From Gigaspora margarita (lineage: Eukaryota > Glomeromycota > Glomeromycetes > Diversisporales > Gigasporaceae): 64,000 bases of DNA. Positions 47,051 to 58,167 of this stretch are shown one piece after another (within the stretch, counting starts at the first letter, position 1; every line of letters starts with the position of its first letter). The notes beneath the pieces were generated by a model. That model made no database searches. It was given only the letters and a program-made list of their open reading frames with translations, and was not told the origin of the DNA. Made by a program: the position numbers and the translations under genes. The stretch covers positions 22,028 to 86,027 of the forward strand of contig WTPW01002186.1 in NCBI GenBank assembly GCA_009809945.1, given 5' to 3'.

Positions 47051-47306
47051 GGTATTGGTATATAAATTATATTTGCTCTTTCTTATAAAAATTTTTAATT
47101 TTCTCTAATGAAAATGAAATAGAACTTTTTCAAAAATCAATTTTGGTGGCATCACTATTCTCAATATGCTTAATTTCAATATTTGAAAAAAAGTTAATCT
47201 ATAAGCCAAAAAGAATATTTTGCTTAAAGTTTATAGTAAATTTATATGTTTTGATTATAATTTTTGCTATTATTTATTACTAGAATAACATATTCTCTGA
47301 CTGATA

Positions 47307-48355
47307 CAGTGGCCTACCATATTATTGTAGACACTTTTTAAAATTTATACAGGGCTAAATATTTAAGTTATTTAGCTAAAAATTAAATTATAAATTCTTT
47401 AAATCTATATCTTTTAAATAAAAAAAAGTTTAAAAGATTTTATCCTACAGTTTTTAAAATAATTAAGTTTAAGTAAAATATTAGATTTTTATATTTGACT
47501 GGTTTTTATTGTTGTACAAAATTAATTAAAATAATAACTATATAGCAAAAATTAATTTTTATTAAGCTAATTGTATTTCAAAAATAAGCAAAAATTATTC
47601 AGTATGACAAATTGTATATAATTTCAAATTTTTATAAAATTTTAAAAAAATTTAAGGTAGTTATTATTTTTAAATATAGTAATACAATTATTAATTCAAA
47701 ATTATATTAATTACCAAATATAGTAATTTTATTACTATATATAGTAATTAAATAAATATTTTTTGAAAAATTATAAAATTTTTAAGATATATGCAATTTG
47801 TTATGCTAAATAACTTTATTTAAAAAAAATTATCAGTTTATTAATAAAAAATTTAAGTTTATATATTATTATATGAGTGTTATTTTATGGAGACATGTCT
47901 TTATGGAGACCCTTAATATGAATAGCCAATCAAAATTAAGCATGTGACTAGATAATATGTTGCTTATTATTGGCCAATTAAAATTTCCTACAAACTTTCT
48001 AACTTTTATAATACAAAAACACAAATGAAAATTTTCTAACCCTAAATATGATTGGCTGTTATATGTAGGGTCGCCATGGAGACATGTCTCCACATACAAT
48101 TTTCTTTATTATATTTAGTAATTCTAGTTACTATGAAACTTTATTAAAATTTAGAAAATTGGTCAAATGTAAAAATTTAAAATTTTACTTAAACTTAATT
48201 ATCTCAAAAACTATAGCATAAAATTTTTTAAACTTTTTTTTATTTAAAAGATATAGATTTAAAGAATTTATAATTTAATTTTTAGCTTAATATCTTAGAG
48301 ATTTAGCTCTGTATAAATTTTTAAAAAGTGTTTACAATAATATGGTAGGCCACTG
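47307..48355. mobile_element. Tc1/mariner-type foldback, CAGTGGCC ends
   Basis: Ends CAGTGGCCTACCATATTATT and AATAATATGGTAGGCCACTG lie between TA dinucleotides (47305-47306 and 48356-48357). The terminal repeats extend for about 170 bases with few mismatches. CAGTGGC-type ends with TA duplication are typical of Tc1-like elements. The interior has no transposase and holds another MITE. Confidence 0.8.
47888..48092. mobile_element. Nested MITE, ends TGGAGACATGTCT
   Basis: Left TGGAGACATGTCTTTATGG-AGACCC is inverted at the right (GGGTCGCCATGGAGACATGT). The interior contains inverted AGCCAATCA / TGATTGGCT words. It lies wholly inside the CAGTGGCC element. Confidence 0.65.
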
Positions 48356-48844
48356 TATATATATATAGTATAAATAGCCAATAATATTGAAATATTTATT
48401 ATAATAAAACTTTAATATCCAGATTTGAATTTCTTAACAACTATTTAACCAAATGAGCTAAAATTTTTACTATAGATAGATATAATATTGATCTATATTA
48501 TATTAAAATTTTAGACAGTAGTTCTTGCAAAATTGTTTAAAACTATATATAATTTTATTAAAAAAATTATTTTTAGATAAAATTGATTTTTGGTTAATTG
48601 CAAAAAATTGCTCATAGTAAAGCCTAAATTTTACTATATCAATTGATAATTATTGATTAAGTAACTTGTTTGAAAAATTAAAATATATATATTTTGAAGT
48701 TTTTATTAAACTTATAGAAGTTTTTATTATTTAACTTTTAATTTTTATGTTTATCAAATATATTTTTTTTAATTTTTTGTTAAATATAAAAATTAAAAGT
48801 CAAATAATAAAAAGTTTTTCAATACTAATAAAATTTTTAAAGTA

Positions 48845-49435
48845 TAGTCTAGTGCAAAAAGATTTGTATCTCAAATAGCTCTAATTAAAATATTTTTTGT
48901 ACAAATTAATTTTTAATTTTTTTTAATTTAATATAATTATTAGGTTATTAGATTAATAAAATAAAATTAATTTGATTATTTTTATTAATAAAATAAAAAA
49001 ATTTATTAATTGTAGTATTTTTATAAAAATATTTACTATATAATTTAATAGTAATTTATATATATATGTATATAAAAAATCAAATTATCTAGCTTTAAAG
49101 CTTAATTTCTTCACAACTAGTAATTCAATTTTGTTCAAATTTTAACTATATCTTTATCATATGCACATTAATGCACTTGCATAGTACAAGCTTATACAAC
49201 TACATATTGGTTGTGAAATTATTTAAAATATCTTTTTTTTTAAAAAAAGTTTTTTTTTTTTTTTGAATTTAGCAAATTGTATATACTTAATTATTAAAAT
49301 AAAACAATATTAAAACAATAAAATAATATAAGAAGTTAAATTAAAACCTATTTTATTTGATATTAAATAGTTTTAATAATTAATTAAAAATATAAAAATT
49401 TTTATTTAGAGGTACAGACTTTTTGCACTAGACTA
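48845..49435. mobile_element. TA-flanked element, ends TAGTCTAGTGCAAAAAG
   Basis: Ends TAGTCTAGTGCAAAAAG and CTTTTTGCACTAGACTA are perfect inverted repeats, with TA on each outer side (48843-48844 and 49436-49437). The 591-base interior is AT-rich and noncoding. Tc1/mariner-type insertion is likely. Confidence 0.75.
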
Positions 49436-49596
49436 TAAGTATATTTTGATCTTTTAAATAAAGTTTACTTAAGTGACTATAATCAATTCATATAGTAAAA
49501 TTTGAACTTTACTATATAGTGACTATTGTTAATCATAAAGTAGCTTATTTTTAGGTCAAAGACATTTTTGAGTTTTTTTAAATATATATATATATT

Positions 49597-50628
49597 TTTT
49601 TGTGTGTCAAAGTTACCGCTATGGGGTAAAAGCATTTATTCAAGCAAACGGATCAAGGGCACCTCTTTGAGCACCTGACATTTGTTACATTGATAAGAGT
49701 ACAACTAGCCATACATACAACTTTCAGTTGTCTAATTTAAGTAGTCCACCCAAAGGTTCTATACTAATTGCCATACCTGCAATCCAACTAGAGGGTTACC
49801 TATTTAAACCCTCTGGTCCATGCTTTGTTTGTCAATTCTACTTGTATCACCGGTACAGTCCTCCGATACATAAGTCAGTCGAGGCTAGTCCTGGATACTG
49901 TGCGGGTTTTTTTAAATATTATAAAAGATAAAATTTGATTAGTCAATAGCTATCACTAGAGGAGAAAGAAATATAATCTATGTAAACTCTAATTAGATAA
50001 TTTACTATACTTCTCTAACTTGCACCATAGTATCAACCAATATTTGCAGTTAAAAGTACCTTTGAACTATTATTATTACTTATTTTTGATTTTGTAAAAT
50101 TCATTCTAATTTTGGTATTTACTGCTATCTTTTTACTAGTCTTTTTTTAATACATTTCAAACTTTCAAACCAATTAGCCCAAATGAGTTGATCTACTTAA
50201 CATTAGGTACTATTATAGTTTTTTTTCCTTTGGTACCTAATTCTGAAACTCTTTTTCTCTAGTATAACTCTGATAGTCAGATTTGTGAATTACAATTTTC
50301 AAGAATCTTGTTATCTGGTTTTCTGGCTCTAGTTTCTGAGATTTTAGTTTTGGTAGATATATTAAAAGTTTTTGTTATATCTTTATTTGAGACTTGTCAA
50401 ACAGGGTTTTGTTTCTTTAGTTTTTTGAATTTGTTTATATAATAAAATACAACTATATCTAAAAGCTCCTATTCAAGATAATGAACCAAGGCTATAAGTA
50501 AAATATCTAACTAATCAATAAGAAGCAGTTACTGGAACACAGATTTATTTTTCAAATCATTACTAGTAAGATTTGAATTCTAGACCTGCTACTTCAAATA
50601 ACAATTTAACAACTTCTCTAGATTACTA
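49597..50628 (-). mobile_element. Second full-length copy of the long SINE
   Basis: The plus strand reads AAAGTTACCGCTATGG, AGTACAACTAGCCATAC, AAAGGTTCTATACTA, GAGGGTTACCTATTTAAACC in the same order as 33405-33605, and ends with a decayed tRNA-like head (AGATTTGAATTCTAGACCTGC). It has lost CpG sites seen in the 33-kb copy (CCCGAAGG became CCCAAAGG). A possible short duplication ATTTTTGA is seen on both sides. Confidence 0.7.
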
Positions 50629-50699
50629 TTTTTGAATAAGTTTGCTTTATACTATATAAAAATAGATAACTATATATAATCAAATCTTTTTTGAAATAG

Positions 50700-52291
50700 A
50701 ATAGTAAATGCTTACTAACTTTTAACTAATATTTATTTAAATCAATTTTACCTTTAGCATCTATATTATTTTCTAAATTATAATAAATTGCCTTTTATTT
50801 AACAAAGTATTATATAGATTATTTAATTCAAAAATAATTTTATAGTGTTTTAAATTTCTTTGAAATTTCTTTTGTATGAATAAATTTTAGATTAAATATT
50901 TGATAAGTATAAAAAAGTGGCCTACCTAAAAATAAAAAAATATGTGCAACAAATTTTAAATCTGCTTTAGTAAAAGCATTTTGCAATATTAGATAAATTC
51001 AGTTAGCTAAAAACTATTATTAGTAATAATTTCATCTATTTGAAAGCAAAATATATAGCTATTATATTTGATTCAATAAAATTAGTAAGTTGTTGAAGTT
51101 TATTTTTTAATATAAAGAATTACAGGTTTTTTTGTTGAAAAATTTAAAATAGATATAAACTCTTTAGAAAAAATACTAATAAAATAAATTAAACCAAATT
51201 TATATAGATTTAAAAGAAAAGACCAAATATCTTTAAAGCTTTAGTTTGATCAAGTTCTATTTCATAATAAAGAATATATTCTTTAGTATATAAAACTATT
51301 TCAAACTATGAGTTCTATTTGGTTTTAGTAAAAAAGGGTATTTTTATATTTGTTACACTAGAAAAATACAAATGATCAATATATCAATAATATCATGCAG
51401 GACTTTGAATAAATGTTTCTTTAACTTTGGCCAATAATATTCTAACAGATGAAAATAAATCAAATATAGTTCAAATATGCACTATGTATCTCTAAATAAA
51501 TTTAGTTATTATTATTAATATTATTATTATTTATTACTTATTAAAAAAAAATATTTTGATAATTTTATCCAATTAAATTTAAAATATGGGCACAATATGA
51601 AATATGTATTAACTGTAGTATAAATGGATCTAATTTGTTATAATAGCTTTTTTTTATATATATACTGCAAAATTAGTTAAAAAAGATAAAGTAATGTGAT
51701 TGGAATACTTAATCTGCAAGAATACTAATAACATTTTGACCAATTGTCAAATTATTAATAGTTGTGAAAAATTTACTACAACTAATTTGGTATTTTTATG
51801 GTATGAAAAAGTATATTAACTACACTTTACTAGTAGTAATTAGTTGTTTTATCTATAATAATTGAAACAGGTTTTTGAAAAAATAAAGTTTTAAGAGATT
51901 TTAAATATTCAAAAAATGTATAAGATAAATATAATTAATGCAATATTGTTGCTTGAGGGATTGCACTATCTTCTTTACAATATTTTTTGAAAAATAAAGC
52001 AATGAATTAACTTTTTTTAGCAGAATATCTGCTACTACTATAAAAGACTCAACTAAGTTATATATAATTTCTTTTTTTTAATTTAGCAACAAAAAGTTAA
52101 TTGTTCTCTAATGATTTTTTTTGTTTATTATCATAAAAGGCCTTTTTAGAAATATGAACTTTACTTTTGAGATAATCATTAACAGTTGATTTTTGTGACC
52201 AATCTATTGAATGATCACAGAAATTACAAAATAGAATCTTATTCTCAACCCGAAATTCATCTGGGTTTTCTTTAACTCTTGTATGAGCCAT
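50700..52291 (-). pseudogene. Decayed CGGBP1-like / hAT transposase gene
   Basis: The N-terminal 64 codons are open: FRVENKILFCNFCDHSIDWS, then STVNDYLKSKVHISKKA, a BED-type zinc finger with C-x2-C and a terminal His (a second His is replaced by Tyr). Further downstream on the minus strand, in shifting frames, come ESFIVVADILLKKVNSLLYF, SKNIVKKIVQSLKQQY, NLTIGQNVISILAD and IKETFIQSPA-YYRYIDHLYF-type text (stops included), which follow the order of hAT-derived CGGBP1-like proteins. Many stops and shifts show it is dead. No terminal repeats were found, so it cannot be tied to any of the hAT-type MITEs here. Confidence 0.65.
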
Positions 52292-52469
52292 GACAGAAGA
52301 TTTAGATCATCTTATTACAAAAAAAAAAGGAATAAAAAAAAAAATAATAAAACTATCAACAAATAAGGTTTTCAAATAATAAATTACTATTTATTACAAG
52401 TGATTTATATTCTTTTTCAACTCAATTCTTATAATTTTGTTAGAACCCACTAGTTTTCACCATATATCT

Positions 52470-52780
52470 TTGTATAAAAGCTATACCATGTTTAGGAATG
52501 TTTTAGGTAAGTACTTGCTCATAGTAAAATAGCAAGAATAAAAAAAAACCATTCAACATACCCCAATTTCTTGAATGCCCCCTTTCACTTATCTTTAACA
52601 CCATTCCATTTTTGTAATAACGGCCAGTATAAAAGCTATGCCATTTTTAGGAAATATTCCGGGAAAGTACTTCTCATAGTAAAATAATAAGAATAAAGAA
52701 AAAAATCCAACTTACCCCAATCTTTTCATGAATGCTTTTTGCTTTAACACAATTCCATTTCGATAACAATGGCAACTTAA
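52470..52780. repeat. Tandem duplication of about 155 bp
   Basis: Two diverged copies share GTATAAAAGCTATRCCAT, AAGTACTTCTCATAGTAAAA and CACAATTCCATTTCGATAAC-like words, at about 52470-52622 and 52625-52775. A third partial CCATTTCGATAACAATAAC follows at 52810. Confidence 0.65.
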
Positions 52781-54349
52781 TTGATTTGTATCAGTATCGA
52801 TGCTTATCTCCATTTCGATAACAATAACAAACTTGATTTATTCCAGCATTACCGGTATTCCCTCACAAAAATATCTAACTTGATTTATTTCGTCAATTTT
52901 TTATATATAAAAAAATTCTCATTGTCTTGTGACAATCATGCATTCCGTGAGAATTCTGCGTCACTTGTAAAACTTACCGTGGCATTCCGTGAAATGCATC
53001 GGGATCATGGTCGGCTGGATCGGAATTGATCAATTTTACCCAAAATCATTAAAAATTTTACTAATGAAATCATATCCATTCATTAAGTAAAAAATTCCCA
53101 GCTGATATTTTGCTATAGAACATGTTAACAATTAGGGCTAAACGCCGACCTAGATCCGACGTATCCGACTCGGAAATTCGAGTAAAATGGTTCAACCGGG
53201 CAAATGAACACGTGCCGCGAAACAGCACGTGTCAACCAATCATTTGCTCTGTTGAGCCGACAATTTATGATCATGATTGGTAGAGAGTTGTCGGCTGAGT
53301 TTTAATTCGAGTAAACGTGATTATTTCGTAACACATGAAAAAAAACAACAGATTTTTTTCTTGATATTTTTGTATGTTATTACGTAAGCACAGCAATCCA
53401 AATTAAACTCAGTTAGCCAATCACGACTTTTAAATCATGATAAATATCACCAAATTTCATATGATATTAATCGTTGCCATCATAAGAGTTTGCCGGTATT
53501 AATTTGCAAATTTGCAAATCCATGCAACATGCAATTTTTATAAACAAAAAATTAAACCCTTGCTTATGGATAAATTTGGAATTGGAGCCCGAAGATAAGC
53601 AAAATTTTTGGGTTATCCGTATTTTATACACTAATATACAAAAATAATGGTTGTCTAAAAAATATTTATACTATATAATTCAAAATTAATTTAAAAAAGA
53701 AAATTTTAAATAAATTTAAACTATATTTTTCTAAATTTTTATAAACACTTTATAATTTTTATAACATATCAAATTTTAAACTATCTACTGTATTTACTGT
53801 TTTAAATTGCTACATAATTGTATATTAGCAACAAATTAAAGATATGTTCAAATAAACTGAATTTGAAAACTTAAGCATGTTATCAAATACTAAAAAATCT
53901 AAAATTTTTAAATAAAGAAACTAAAGATAAAATTGATAGTATTAGATAGCGAATATTTGAATATTTGAATATATATAATTGTTTCACTAAATTGAATATA
54001 TACCGGTACTATTTAATTGATCGATTAAAATGCAAGACCAGGGGTCTCACCCGATCTTGTATAAATCCAAAGAAGATAAACGAGATCTTTATTTATTTAT
54101 ATGGCTTTCAAGTATAAAATCATTTGTTAGCTTGCTATCAAAATCGGCAATCAATTCAACTTCATAATACTACCTCAATCTCATTGTTCTGAATCAATAG
54201 TTCTATTTCATGATCATTCAATCAATATAGTTCTGAATTCTCCGGATAATTCAGATCGGATAATCCGACTGATATTCAGGATAATTATTCGGATATCAAA
54301 TAGTATCCGATTGAATAATATATATCTGATATATATATAGTTATATATA
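52781..54349. other. Intergenic region with CACGTG hairpin
   Basis: No gene is recognised. At 53110-53320 the sequence is unusually GC-rich and carries inverted words around GAACACGTGC and GCACGTGTC, with GGGCAAATG / CATTTGCTC further out, so a hairpin or small element is possible. The words ATTCCGTGAGAATTC and ATTCCGTGAAATGC occur at 52940 and 52983. Confidence 0.4.
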
Positions 54350-54471
54350 TTGTATATATGGGTATATAGTGAATAACCTAGTTACACACGGGTTCATATT
54401 CCGTGCCGAAGGCACGGGATTTAAATATGACCCGTATGTGTAACTGGTTATTCAATATACCCATACAATAA
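54350..54471. repeat. 122-bp near-perfect palindrome
   Basis: The two halves (TTGTATATATGGGTATATAG ... CCGTGCC and GGCACGG ... ATATACCCATACAATAA) pair almost completely around CCGTGCC-GAA-GGCACGG at 54411. It is either a short MITE or a cruciform-forming site. A further CACGG/CCGTGC pair lies at 54484-54514. Confidence 0.7.
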
Positions 54472-55785
54472 CTATTTTATTGCACGGTGTTTGACGTAAC
54501 AATCCCGTGCCAAGAAGTAAATCAAAAAAGCACGAGTTGTTACATAAGAGGATCAGAACATTAATATGTAGCTAGAACTAACCAATTTTGTTAATACATT
54601 TTGCTTATTAAAATCAACCGTTTTAGCTTTGTTTCTTGTTATTATACCTAGCACTAATGCTAGAAGTCTGCGGGGGTTTTTTTTGTGTATTGATTATAAA
54701 TGCAATAAAAAATTGGCCAATTATATTGTTTAAAAATCTATACTATACATGGATTTGTTTAGTTGGCAACGGGGTCCTATTACTTAATAACCTACCTTAT
54801 TTGAACTAAAATGATTTTATAAATCAATGCATGAGTCACAATCCATGTTTCGAAAGTGTATCAAAATGCATTACTGATGTACGGTATCAAATAAAAAAAA
54901 AAATAAAAATTGCTTATTTTGATTTTTTTGATTTAAATTATTTCCAATTTTTACTTTTAATCAATATTTGACTTTTGTAAAAGATAAGTTTTCAAACAAC
55001 ACAAAGTAAGTATAGCTTCTTTTCATTAAGATAAAGGGTCGTGAAAGGGTTTTTATAACTATAAAATTTCCGAAGTGTCAATTATTTTGATTATACTCCT
55101 GATCTGCGTAACCAATGTGAGAAATTAATTACAGCAAATTGTTACAAAATATTAAATACGCATGAACAGAATTTTAATACGCATAAACTCTATATTGTCA
55201 TACAAAAGACCTGTTAAAATTAATCTTTATCGTTATCGAAGAACAATTTAGTAATGAAAAACTTATACTTAAAATTCTTTATAAGTAAAGAAATTCATAC
55301 TTAAAATAACTCAGTAACGGAATATACACAGCGTCGGATTAACAGAGCTGAAACTTTATTTAGAGCCCTAAAATTTGAATCTAAACCATATCAAAATACG
55401 CCAAAAATAAATAAGGGACAAATCAACAGACCAGCCAATATGTACTATTTTTGATCAACGACAATGTTTATTTTAGAATGAATCTTGCGTAAAGTGTATC
55501 TCGAAGTACAAAATAATTCATTATCTTTGACATCATACGATACGGTATTTCCCTTGTGCGACAGCTGCTAACCAAATTGTAATACAAAGACGGACTTATG
55601 TTACACGTTCTGTACCAGTTATCCAGTTATTTGCCCTATCAACGAATTTATTTGCATTAAAAGTACAACACAAAATAAGCATACTGATATCATAGCCCGA
55701 TAGAATACTTTTTGTAAAATTATATATAGGAGAGGGTTTCTTCTTTTTACGATTCTTTGATTTTACTTCTTAAGTTACGAACAAA
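54472..55785. other. Intergenic region upstream of the Rab-like gene
   Basis: No ORF with family resemblance is visible. The missing first exon and promoter of the Rab-like gene should lie in its last few hundred bases. Confidence 0.4.
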
Positions 55786-57007
55786 TATTTAACGTTAAAA
55801 GCAAGAACACCTATATAAAATTTTGGTTTTGGGAGACGTAGGTACTGGAAAAACCAGTATAATCAAGCGTTATGTTAATAATAAATCTTCTATGAACAAT
55901 AAAAGTACAGTGAGTATTATTAAATTATGAACCGAAAATTATATCCACATGAGAAAAATTTTATGGATAAACTGTTTAAATCGACTATAAAACTCGCCTT
56001 TTCTATTCGTAATAATACTCATCGGTCATGGCGTATAAAGCTTCCTATGGTTCTACGGATCGCCAAACATTTTAAATTATAAATTCGCAAGTCTTGAGAG
56101 GATAAATTAACGATATGCCAGGTTGAAGAGCTGTGTGTGGTTGTCTCAATGAATAGTCAACCGATGTTACACTTTTTTTTTAATCTTTTTTGTTATCGTT
56201 ATTTTTTTTTTAACCATCAGATTGGGATCGACTTTGCTCAAAAAGTCTTACAATGGTCGCCAGACACATTGGTTAGATTGCAATTATGGGATATCGCTGG
56301 ACATGAGAAGTTTGGAAATATGACAAGAGTAAGTTTATAAAAAATAGAAAATGGATAACAGATTCGATTAAAATTCCTTTTATATGTATCTAAATTTGTT
56401 TTTTTTTGCATTCAGTTTTATTATAAAGAAGCTCTTGGGGCCCTTATTGTGTACGACGTAACACGGTCTTATACCTTTGAAGGAGTCAATAAATGGAAAT
56501 CTGATCTAGATCAGAAAGTGTCCTTACCTGAAGCTTGGGGCGGTGGTCCTATTCCAGTTGTATTGTTGGCTAATAAGGTTTGTGAAATGTGAATCATGTA
56601 TATATAACATTATATCATGTTTTTTTTTAAGTTCGCTGACTAAACGTTTGTTTATTATAGTGCGACCTGGGTCACGAAGGTCCTAATACGAAAACTGACT
56701 CTGAAATATCACAATATTGTGAAGAGAAGGGCTTTGCAAAATGGTAATTAATTACGTGGCTTGTTTTTTTCTTTTTTTTTTTGCTAACACTCTTTCTTAA
56801 TATCTTAATATATTAATAAACGGAATCAGGTTTAAGACCTCGGCAGTGAATAATCAAAATATTGAAGAAGCAGCAAAGTTTTTAGTTTCAGAGATTTTGA
56901 AAACCGAGAAACAGAATAATAATGGAAACCTTAGTTATATAACCAATGTACGTGATGACATTATAAAAGTTAGATCTGAAAAAGATCCACCGAGTAGATG
57001 TTGTTGA
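55786..57007 (+). CDS. Rab32/38-like small GTPase, five visible exons
   Basis: Spliced exons encode a near-complete Rab. The P-loop GDVGTGKTS and KRYV lie in the first visible exon (ending 55909). Exon 56221-56328 gives IGIDFAQKVLQW and WDIAGHEKFGNMTR, exon 56416-56577 gives YYKEALGALIVYDVTRS, then LLANK; exon 56661-56743 gives CDLGHEG; exon 56830-57007 gives KTSAV and the C-terminal prenylation motif SRCC before TGA. Introns are 311, 87, 83 and 86 bp with GT..AG ends that keep the frame. The text FAQKVLQW, NMTRxYYKEA and the GGGPIP insert fit Rab32/38-type proteins, which act on lysosome-related or mitochondria-linked membranes in other organisms. The usual switch II Gln is His (codon 56302-56304). 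The first exon with the ATG was not found: the frame upstream meets a stop, so a further short exon is expected. Confidence 0.85.
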
Positions 57008-57159
57008 ATTAAGTATTATTGGTTACGTATGTACAAGAATAAAGTCAAGAGATTTGTTTTTTATGAAAACATGGATCAAACTGAACCAAAATTAAAGCAT
57101 CTGTGTTCTCTCGCCTTATTACACTTTATTACACCTTATTAAAGGACTGTACATTAGGG

Positions 57160-57475
57160 ATCTCTTGCAATATAGGTGACACCATTAATAAAATGTATAT
57201 TAATCAATTGATTATAGTGTCACCTACTGCAAAAGATACTTTTTTTTGTTATCAATGTGAGAAAATGTATTGTAATAACATGTGAGAAAATATATTGCGA
57301 TAAAATGGCGTGATTTCGGTCGTTCCCTATTAATCTTGGTTTCTATCATTTACTTCTAAAGTGATTTCTTGCATTAAAACCACATGCGACATTCATTAAT
57401 AAAATATATTTATTCAATCAAATTGATTAAAATGATTATAGAGTAGTGTTACATATACCGCAAAGATTCTCTATA
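57160..57475. repeat. Diverged direct duplication downstream of the Rab-like gene
   Basis: Segments at about 57165-57240 and 57370-57470 share CTTGCA, CATTAATAAAATRTAT, AATTGATTA, GTRTCACCT-like and GCAAAGAT words. Between them a 30-base unit around AATGTGAGAAAATRTATTG is duplicated in tandem (57256-57300). Confidence 0.5.
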
Positions 57476-57701
57476 TTGTTCAATAAGATATTGTAATTAT
57501 GATATGTGACATATCGATATGTTTTCTGCATAATCTTTGTGTTAAATACAGTAAACACATACAAAAATACTGATTTTTTTGTACTGTTACAATAATGTAA
57601 TATCTTTATATTATCGATTCATAAAAATAAACACATGATTATTATTATATATATAATCATAATAATATCAAATAGTATTTCTTGAAAAATCCATTATTGA
57701 T

Positions 57702-57904
57702 TAATATAGGCTTAATGCTGGGAAATTTGACAAAAAAATAATATTAATTATCTCGTGAACTATTGCATTCGATTCGTCTCATCGAGATGAATAAATGATA
57801 TCAAAATAATATAATTCTGACCAATAGTTTTACGAGATAATTAATATTTTGTGAGAATTATTTTTTTGTTTGTCAAATTCGTCCCTTTTCCAGCAATAAT
57901 ATAT
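57702..57904. mobile_element. MITE, GCTGGGAAAAGG family, copy 1
   Basis: Left ATGCTGGGAAATTTGACAAA is inverted at the right as TTTGTCAAATTCGTCCC-TTTTCCAGCA; inner words ATTAATTATCTCGT and ACGAGATAATTAAT also pair. The outermost TAATATAGGC is shared with the copy at 62835-63099, so the ends lie a little outside the CTGG core. Confidence 0.65.
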
Positions 57905-58167
57905 ATTATATATAGAATGAATTTAAAACAAAACGAATGCTTTTGCTAATCTGTTTTCATAAATTATAATATGGTTTCTTTCACTTCCGTAGTTAATCCT
58001 GATGCTGTTAATTTTACAGTATAAAATTATCTGATAAATAAACTTTTTACATTTAAAAAAAGTGACACCACCATCTGAATTGTAACGAAAGCAATTTCTG
58101 AAATCAATACGCGTAAATTTCGTGTTATTATTATTAGTATTATTATTTTTATTTTTGAAATTAATAT

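Larger units (their letters stand above)
43612..47303. mobile_element. Giant foldback element F3, 3.7 kb, with nested insertions
   Basis: The ends AGTCAGAGAATATGTTAT and ATAACATATTCTCTGACT are inverted, and the arms continue for about 170 bases (TACTATAAACTTTAAGCAAA, GGCTTATAGATTAACTTTTT, AAATTAAGTATATTGAGAAT). Between the arms lie a telomere-like MITE, another F-type hairpin, an inverted AT repeat, a minisatellite and AGGACCCC copy 3. So this is an old element that has become a landing site. Confidence 0.6.
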
